DNA of 64,000 nt, from contig JAEZKC010000044.1 of NCBI GenBank assembly GCA_023436205.1, positions 80,886 to 144,885 of the forward strand, given 5' to 3'. Shown here in pieces: positions 61,171 to 64,000 of this stretch (within the stretch, counting starts at the first letter, position 1; the number at the start of each line of letters is the position of its first letter). A program made the position numbers and the translations under genes. The notes beneath the pieces were generated by a model. The model ran no database searches. It worked only from the letters and a program-made list of their open reading frames with translations, and was not told the origin of the DNA. Origin of the DNA: Fibrobacterota bacterium. GTDB lineage: Bacteria > Fibrobacterota > Chitinivibrionia > Chitinivibrionales > Chitinispirillaceae.

Positions 61171-61186
61171 ATAAGTGCACACTTAT
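61171..61186. promoter_or_regulatory. Palindrome upstream of the VIT/VWA gene
   Basis: ATAAGTG and CACTTAT are perfect 7-bp arms around CA, 75 bp upstream of the start at 61262. It is a plausible operator; it shares the GTGCAC core with the site at 59520-59538. Confidence 0.4.
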
Positions 61187-61261
61187 TTGAACCTGACAGG
61201 TGCTTTTAAACATTATATGTAGTAGCAAGCTTCCATAACGCTTAACAGGAGGTTTTGGGGT

Positions 61262-63454
61262 ATGAAACGGCTGGTAACCGCTTTTTCCATTCTTTTTGCA
61301 GTATCGTCGATCTTTGCCGGATCGGTATATGTCAATACAGACTCCATCAAGGGCCCGGTCTGTATCTTAAGTGACACTGTTAGGCAGACCGCATCTCTTC
61401 TCTCTCCCAGCAAGGCTGCATATAATGTAATCATTACCGACGGACTTGCTCAGGTTACCTTGATGCAGACCTTCGTGAATGATTTCGGCACTATCGATGA
61501 TATTGCCTATGTTTTCCCTTTGCCTAATGATGCCAGTGTGCACGCCATGGAATTCAAGTACCATGACAGCATATATGTAGCCAGAATATTTGAAAAGCAG
61601 CAGGCGCAGAACATTTATGATTCCATCGTCTCTTCCGGTGGAAATGCCGCCCTGTTGCTGCAGAATCGCCCCAACGTTTTCACTCAACATCTGGCGAATA
61701 TCGCTTATGGGGATACAGCATACATAAAGATTCGGCTTACAATGCCGCTAAAGTATAATAACGGCGAATTTGAACTGGCAATCCCCACTATGGTTGCTGA
61801 AAGATACCAGAGTGACAATGCTTCACCGGTGTCATCTAATGGCCTATGGAATCCCCCTGCCAATAGAGATGGGCAGACTCTTGATATTAGCGTTTTGTTG
61901 CAAACTGGTTTTCCCTGGCAAAATGTTTATTCACCTACCCATACGATCGAAACAGTGGAATCGCAACAAATTCAGGACCGGATGATCGAACAGAAGTGCA
62001 TGGAACCGGAGGTGCCTTTAGAGATGCCTCACCATGCTGGCGTGCAATTAAAAAAGTTGACAACCTACCCCAATAAGGATTTTGTCCTCAGGTTCAGTCG
62101 TCAGCAAACCCGTGATTTTTCAGTGGCCACCTACTTTGATAAGCAAGCGTCAAAGGGATATTTCTTTTGTTCCGTTTACCCGGACAGCACTCTGTTTTCT
62201 TCAATAGAGAGGCCCAATATTGATCTTGTTCTGCTGGTGGATATTTCAGGATCACAGTCTGGATGGCCGCTTTCAAAAGAGAAGCAGATCGCATCAATGC
62301 TTATCGACCGGCTAAGTCCTTCAGACAAACTGACGCTCCTGTCTTTCCATGATGTTGTTGACTGGTGTTTCGATGAGAGCAAATCAGTTCAGGCCACATC
62401 AGAAAATATCACCGCAGCCCATTCATTCATTAACGGGTTATACACCCAGGGTGGCACTCAGCTTCTGAACGGTATAAATGCCGCCTTGTCAATACCTGAA
62501 TCAAGTGAATATGAAAGATATTTTGTTTTCTTAACAGATGGTTTCATTACTAATGAAACAGCTATTTTTGAGGCGATCAGGAATCACCCCTCGCATCCCA
62601 CTGTGTTCACTTTCGGGGCAGGTAATAACCTCAACCGTTATTTCCTGGAGGAATCAGCCCGCATCGGAAACGGGTATGCCAGTGTGATAACAGAAAATGA
62701 AGATGTCGAACTATTTGTAAATGAAGCCTGGTCAAAGCTCGAATCGCCTCAATTGCGGGATATCACCCTCAGTATCAGCGGCGTCCAACCGGAAGGCCTT
62801 TTGATGCCTCTTGGCAATCGTCTTTACAAGGGTTGCCCGGTTATGGCGTATGGAACGTATACTTTCGGTGGAAACCAGACTGTTACCATAAGTGGTGACA
62901 TGAACGGAGAAACTGTCTCTTTCAGTAAGCAGATCGCCTTTGCTTCTTCCAGTAACGCCAACTCCATGCTGCCTCAGGTATGGGCTCGTCAGCAGATCAG
63001 AAAACTGAGAATCGAAGAGGGGACGACCACAGTAAACAAGGAGGAGATAATCGCTCTTTCCATTCAGTATCAGGTATTGAGTGACTACACTGCTTTTCTT
63101 GCCGCTCAGCCGGTTTCTGAGGCTGATTATGTGCACTATTCACGGATTAACGTGTCCGGTCAGGTCTTGCAGTCAAATCGCGGTAACCTGAGTAAATTGG
63201 TAAAACCGCTATCGATCAGAGTGCAATCCCGAATGCTTACCATTGAAGCGGGTGAAAATGAATGGATTCAGGAATTTATGGTGTATGATCTTCAGGGACG
63301 CTGCGTTTTCAGAATGAAAGGATCATCTGCATTTTTGGCCAAAGTTCTCTGGGATGGACGCATGTCAAACGGAGTGCTTCTTCCCGGTGGTCGGTATGTA
63401 ATCAAGATCCGAACAACAAAAGGAATCAAAGCCAGAACGATCATGTGGAAGTAA
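61262..63454 (+). CDS. VIT and VWA domain protein with type IX-like C-terminal domain
   Basis: The 730-residue protein has a signal peptide (TAFSILFAVSSIFA), a VIT domain (about 45-175; AQVTLMQTFVNDFGTIDDIA, YVFPLPNDASVHAMEF), a von Willebrand A domain (about 320-490) with the MIDAS motif DISGSQ near residue 326, and a C-terminal FlgD-Ig/sorting-like domain (about 650-730; FMVYDLQGRCVFRMK, GVLLPGGRYVIKI). This is the inter-alpha-trypsin-inhibitor heavy-chain-like set, found on bacterial surfaces and in adhesion. A strong AGGAGG site precedes the start. Export by a type IX system is inferred, as no T9SS genes are in the window. Confidence 0.9.
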   Translation: MKRLVTAFSILFAVSSIFAGSVYVNTDSIKGPVCILSDTVRQTASLLSPSKAAYNVIITDGLAQVTLMQTFVNDFGTIDDIAYVFPLPNDASVHAMEFKYHDSIYVARIFEKQQAQNIYDSIVSSGGNAALLLQNRPNVFTQHLANIAYGDTAYIKIRLTMPLKYNNGEFELAIPTMVAERYQSDNASPVSSNGLWNPPANRDGQTLDISVLLQTGFPWQNVYSPTHTIETVESQQIQDRMIEQKCMEPEVPLEMPHHAGVQLKKLTTYPNKDFVLRFSRQQTRDFSVATYFDKQASKGYFFCSVYPDSTLFSSIERPNIDLVLLVDISGSQSGWPLSKEKQIASMLIDRLSPSDKLTLLSFHDVVDWCFDESKSVQATSENITAAHSFINGLYTQGGTQLLNGINAALSIPESSEYERYFVFLTDGFITNETAIFEAIRNHPSHPTVFTFGAGNNLNRYFLEESARIGNGYASVITENEDVELFVNEAWSKLESPQLRDITLSISGVQPEGLLMPLGNRLYKGCPVMAYGTYTFGGNQTVTISGDMNGETVSFSKQIAFASSSNANSMLPQVWARQQIRKLRIEEGTTTVNKEEIIALSIQYQVLSDYTAFLAAQPVSEADYVHYSRINVSGQVLQSNRGNLSKLVKPLSIRVQSRMLTIEAGENEWIQEFMVYDLQGRCVFRMKGSSAFLAKVLWDGRMSNGVLLPGGRYVIKIRTTKGIKARTIMWK

Positions 63455-63473
63455 GGTACGTCTTCGAAAACAA

Positions 63474-63502
63474 AGCGGTATATCAAGTGGTATGCCGCTA
63501 TT
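63474..63502 (+). terminator. Weak hairpin after the VIT/VWA gene
   Basis: AGCGGTAT and ATGCCGCT pair over 8 bp with one wobble around a 10-base loop, 20 bp past the stop. Only ATTTC follows directly, though T-rich sequence comes 10 bp later. The rest of the gap to 63753 shows no gene. Confidence 0.4.
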
Positions 63503-63752
63503 TCGCCAAACCTTTTCTTTTTTAGACGATTTAAAGCCTTTAATTTCAAGACTTAGAAATCCTGTAAAGTATCTACATTACAGGTGTTCAGTTTCTTTAC
63601 TTTTTCTTTGTCCGCTTATATATTGATACTGTCTTTCCAATTTGATTGCCTTTTGATCTAAGCTATAAATTCCAGATTCCATTTTCATTTTTGCCCGGTT
63701 GTAAGTTATACCATTCTCTCCATTGCTCACTCTTTGGTAGAGGAATATTGCT

Positions 63753-64000
63753 GTGTCATACACCATAAATCATTATCAGCAGAAAATTCCCAATCCAGAC
63801 TACCGCTACTGCTGGAAAACCCGGGAGCAGGTAGTATCAGACTATGGGGATTTTGGCAAATACTGGAAAGGAGAGGTGAATAATTCCCCGCAGACTCGCA
63901 TTGCCCAATTCGGTGATCCGTCTTTGCGTTCCTTTGCAACAGAAAACATCATTCGCTTTGATTTAGCCCCTTATAAGTCGATCAACTCAAGCGGAATCAG
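63753..64000 (+). CDS. Start of an unidentified protein, cut by the window edge (3' partial)
   Basis: An open frame of 82 codons runs to the window end from GTG 63753, with AGAGGA about 8 bases upstream and a TAG just before in the same frame. The translated start (SYTINHYQQKIPNPDYRYCW, KTREQVVSDYGDFGKYWKGE) is protein-like, with many aromatic and charged residues and no signal peptide. I do not recognise it. Frame and start could change once the next sequence is seen. Confidence 0.45.
   Translation, partial: MSYTINHYQQKIPNPDYRYCWKTREQVVSDYGDFGKYWKGEVNNSPQTRIAQFGDPSLRSFATENIIRFDLAPYKSINSSGI

Noticed and set aside
63578..63766. 62-codon minus-strand frame
   Set aside because: Weak composition and no start signal; it overlaps the better plus-strand start at 63753.
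1..64000. CRISPR array, rRNA, tRNA or complete insertion sequence
   Set aside because: No regularly spaced repeats, rRNA motifs, tRNA cloverleaf other than the tmRNA ends, or transposase could be seen.

Overview
The window looks like chromosome from a Gram-negative, flagellated, polysaccharide-degrading bacterium, most likely of the phylum Fibrobacterota (a Chitinispirillum/Chitinivibrio-like lineage rather than the non-motile genus Fibrobacter). The grounds are two TIGR02147-family regulators (a family expanded in Fibrobacter), several secreted proteins with type IX-secretion-like C-terminal domains, a TonB-dependent receptor and many lipoproteins, beside a complete flagellar export and motor cluster. 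The placement is inferred from gene content; no 16S gene is present.

Region 1 (1-22.2 kb): the tail of a secreted beta-helix-type protein, then one long co-directional flagellar cluster behind a consensus sigma-54 promoter (689-704): motE-like, fliK, flgD, a TIGR02530 gene and flgE. A hairpin and a consensus sigma-70 promoter follow, then flbD, motA, motB, fliL, fliM, fliY, fliO, fliP, fliQ, fliR, flhB, flhA, flhF, flhG, a small membrane protein, fliA, a small basic protein and an HDOD signalling protein. The order resembles the fla/che operons of spirochaetes and Firmicutes. FlgD carries an internal duplication and FlgE is enlarged.

Region 2 (22.2-45 kb): mixed housekeeping and accessory genes, mostly on the minus strand. 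They are a TonB-dependent receptor with a TonB-like domain fused at its N-terminus and a partner lipoprotein, a GlcD-type oxidase, a Nudix hydrolase, an amidohydrolase, a Tam-like methyltransferase, an RtcB RNA ligase with a frameshifted rtcA, a GH15 glucoamylase, a tiny very acidic protein with its own promoter and terminator, LpxH-like, HIT and UppP proteins, a divergent SAM-hydrolase-family protein coupled to htpG, a DUF5683-like protein and a LacI regulator.

Region 3 (45-49 kb): the tmRNA gene (ssrA) followed by an accessory stretch. This holds a GIY-YIG remnant, a small repeat-flanked ORF, a GreA/GreB-like protein, an intact RelE/HigB-XRE toxin-antitoxin pair and a decayed YefM-ParE pair. 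Thioredoxin and a small Cys-rich protein mark the return to ordinary sequence.

Region 4 (49-59.5 kb): the most interesting part. Two homologous gene sets face each other: TIGR02147 regulator, lipoprotein, rhamnogalacturonan lyase (plus strand), and TIGR02147 regulator, lipoprotein, beta-helix lyase-like protein (minus strand). Each regulator overlaps its lipoprotein gene. The two lipoproteins share an N-terminal module but have unrelated C-terminal domains (DUF2341 plus LamG versus leucine-rich repeats). I propose a modular pectin-sensing and degradation system.

Region 5 (59.6-64 kb): a lipoprotein of unknown function, a VIT/VWA surface protein, and the start of an unidentified gene cut by the window edge.
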